NCBI GenBank assembly: GCA_031278025.1 | Contig: JAITLF010000397.1 | Location: forward strand, 1 to 5,689 | From: Treponema sp. | Lineage (GTDB): Bacteria; Spirochaetota; Spirochaetia; Treponematales; Breznakiellaceae | DNA length: 5,689 nucleotides | Direction: 5' to 3' | Part shown: in pieces, positions 4,817 to 5,689 of the stretch | How the letters are laid out: each line of letters begins with the position of its first letter | How positions within the stretch are numbered: the first letter of the stretch is position 1 | Program-made: the position numbers and the translations under genes | The notes under the pieces: generated by a model | What the model saw: only the letters and a program-made list of their open reading frames with translations | The model's database searches: none | Told to the model about the DNA's origin: nothing

Positions 4817-5689
4817 CTACTTCACCGCCTCAAAGCCCTGCGTCAGGTCGTCAATGATGTCGTCGATATGCTCGGTGCCGATGGAAAGGCGGATCGTGTT
4901 GGGTTTGATGCCCTGTTCCAGAAGTTCCGCCTCGCTGAGCTGGGAGTGGGTGGTGGAAGCGGGATGTATCACGAGGGATTTAACATCCGCAACATTGGCA
5001 AGGAGCGAGAACAGGTTCAGCTCCTCGGTAAATGTTTTCGCCTTTTCCGCGCTGCCTGCAAGTTCAAACGTAAAAATCGACGCGCCGCCGCGCGGGAAGT
5101 AGCGGTTGTAGAATTGGTGGTCCCGGTGGCCGGGGAGCGCGGGGTGATTCACCCTTTCAACCTGGGGGTGGTTCTTCAGGAAGTCTACTACCTTCAGCGT
5201 GTTCTCCACGTGGCGCTCGACCCGCAGGGACAGCGTCTCAAGTCCCTGAAGGAACAGGAACGCGTTGAAGGGGGACAGGGCCGCGCCGGTGTCGCGGAGC
5301 AGGGTGGTGCGCGCCTTGATGATATAGGCGAGATTCCCCACCGCGTCGGTGAACACGAGGTCGTGATAGCTGGGATTGGGCCGGGAAAGGCCGGGGAACT
5401 TGTCGTTCTGGGCCCAGTCGAACTTGCCGCCGTCCACGATGACGCCGCCTATGGAGGTGCCGTGGCCGCCGATGAACTTGGTCGCGCTATGCACCACGAT
5501 GTCAACGCCGTAGTCTATGGGCCTTAACAGGTAGGGCGTGGCAAAGGTGCTGTCAACGATGACCGGGATGCCATGCCCGTGGGCGATTGCGACGATTTCC
5601 TCGATGTCAACGACGCTGGCGTTGGGGTTGCCGATGGTCTCGAAGAACAGCGCCTTGGTGTTGGGCTTTATCGCGTGCAGGAAGTTTTT
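4817..5689 (-). CDS. metY: O-acetylhomoserine sulfhydrylase, MetY type (partial, N-terminus outside window)
   Basis: 290 codons remain, open to the right edge; the family is usually about 425-430 aa, so roughly the first third is missing because of the window boundary, not a mutation. It is a cytoplasmic PLP enzyme of the Cys/Met metabolism family, which makes homocysteine and acetate from O-acetylhomoserine and sulfide. Counting from the first visible residue: ETIGNPNASVVDIEEI (17-32); Asp46 in VDSTFATPYLLRP, which contacts the PLP ring nitrogen; Schiff-base Lys71 in VHSATKFIGGHG; NPSYHDLVF (105-113), LSPFNAFLFLQGLETL (138-153), HPASTTHSQ (242-250) and RLSIGTEHIDDI (267-278). The NPSYH and PASTTHSQ segments favour MetY over cystathionine gamma-synthase or MetB. 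The promoter and any SAM- or sulfur-responsive leader lie outside the window. A terminator follows on the minus strand. Confidence 0.94.
   Translation of the reverse strand, partial: KNFLHAIKPNTKALFFETIGNPNASVVDIEEIVAIAHGHGIPVIVDSTFATPYLLRPIDYGVDIVVHSATKFIGGHGTSIGGVIVDGGKFDWAQNDKFPGLSRPNPSYHDLVFTDAVGNLAYIIKARTTLLRDTGAALSPFNAFLFLQGLETLSLRVERHVENTLKVVDFLKNHPQVERVNHPALPGHRDHQFYNRYFPRGGASIFTFELAGSAEKAKTFTEELNLFSLLANVADVKSLVIHPASTTHSQLSEAELLEQGIKPNTIRLSIGTEHIDDIIDDLTQGFEAVK

Noticed and set aside
4784..5527. 247-codon plus-strand open frame opposite metY
   Set aside because: It starts in the terminator and runs antisense to a clear MetY protein; its Val/Gly/Glu-rich sequence shows no family features.

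Overview
The window reads as ordinary bacterial chromosome with one unusual tandem-repeat patch at its left edge. Coding regions are moderately GC-rich and the intergenic DNA around the response regulator is AT-rich. The NADH oxidase has the SYLGCG/GANHAG combination I associate with spirochaete-type water-forming enzymes (Brachyspira, Treponema) and with lactic acid bacteria. With its mid-to-high GC and this gene set, a host-associated anaerobic spirochaete such as a gut Treponema is my best guess. This is inference from memory of family sequences, not a search result.

Layout from left to right: (1) 1-116, five tandem 21-bp units, each containing a short palindrome, ending in an inverted partial copy. 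(2) 141-181, a strong GC-rich hairpin, probably the terminator of something upstream, followed by a candidate promoter. (3) 238-1572 (+), NADH oxidase, and 11 bp further on 1584-2696 (+), a zinc-dependent phospholipase C-family protein; these two are very probably one transcript. (4) 2760-3590 (+), pyrroline-5-carboxylate reductase (proC), after a 63-bp spacer with inverted repeats. (5) 3591-3859, a gene-free convergent spacer with several inverted repeats. (6) 3860-4552 (-), a NarL/FixJ-type response regulator with an AT-rich upstream region. (7) 4764-4794, a clear intrinsic terminator on the minus strand. (8) 4817 to the right edge (-), the C-terminal two thirds of an O-acetylhomoserine sulfhydrylase (MetY type).

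The genes do not form one obvious pathway. Nox would remove oxygen and regenerate NAD+, ProC makes proline using NAD(P)H, and MetY assimilates sulfide into homocysteine: general redox, amino-acid and sulfur housekeeping for an anaerobe. The PLC-like protein is intracellular by sequence (no signal peptide) and its substrate is unknown. The response regulator has no kinase beside it in the window.

I found no mobile element, CRISPR array, tRNA or rRNA. I do not see a convincing new multi-gene system. The best leads are the phased 21-bp palindromic array upstream of nox, the nox/PLC-like gene pairing, and the response regulator with an altered acidic pocket.
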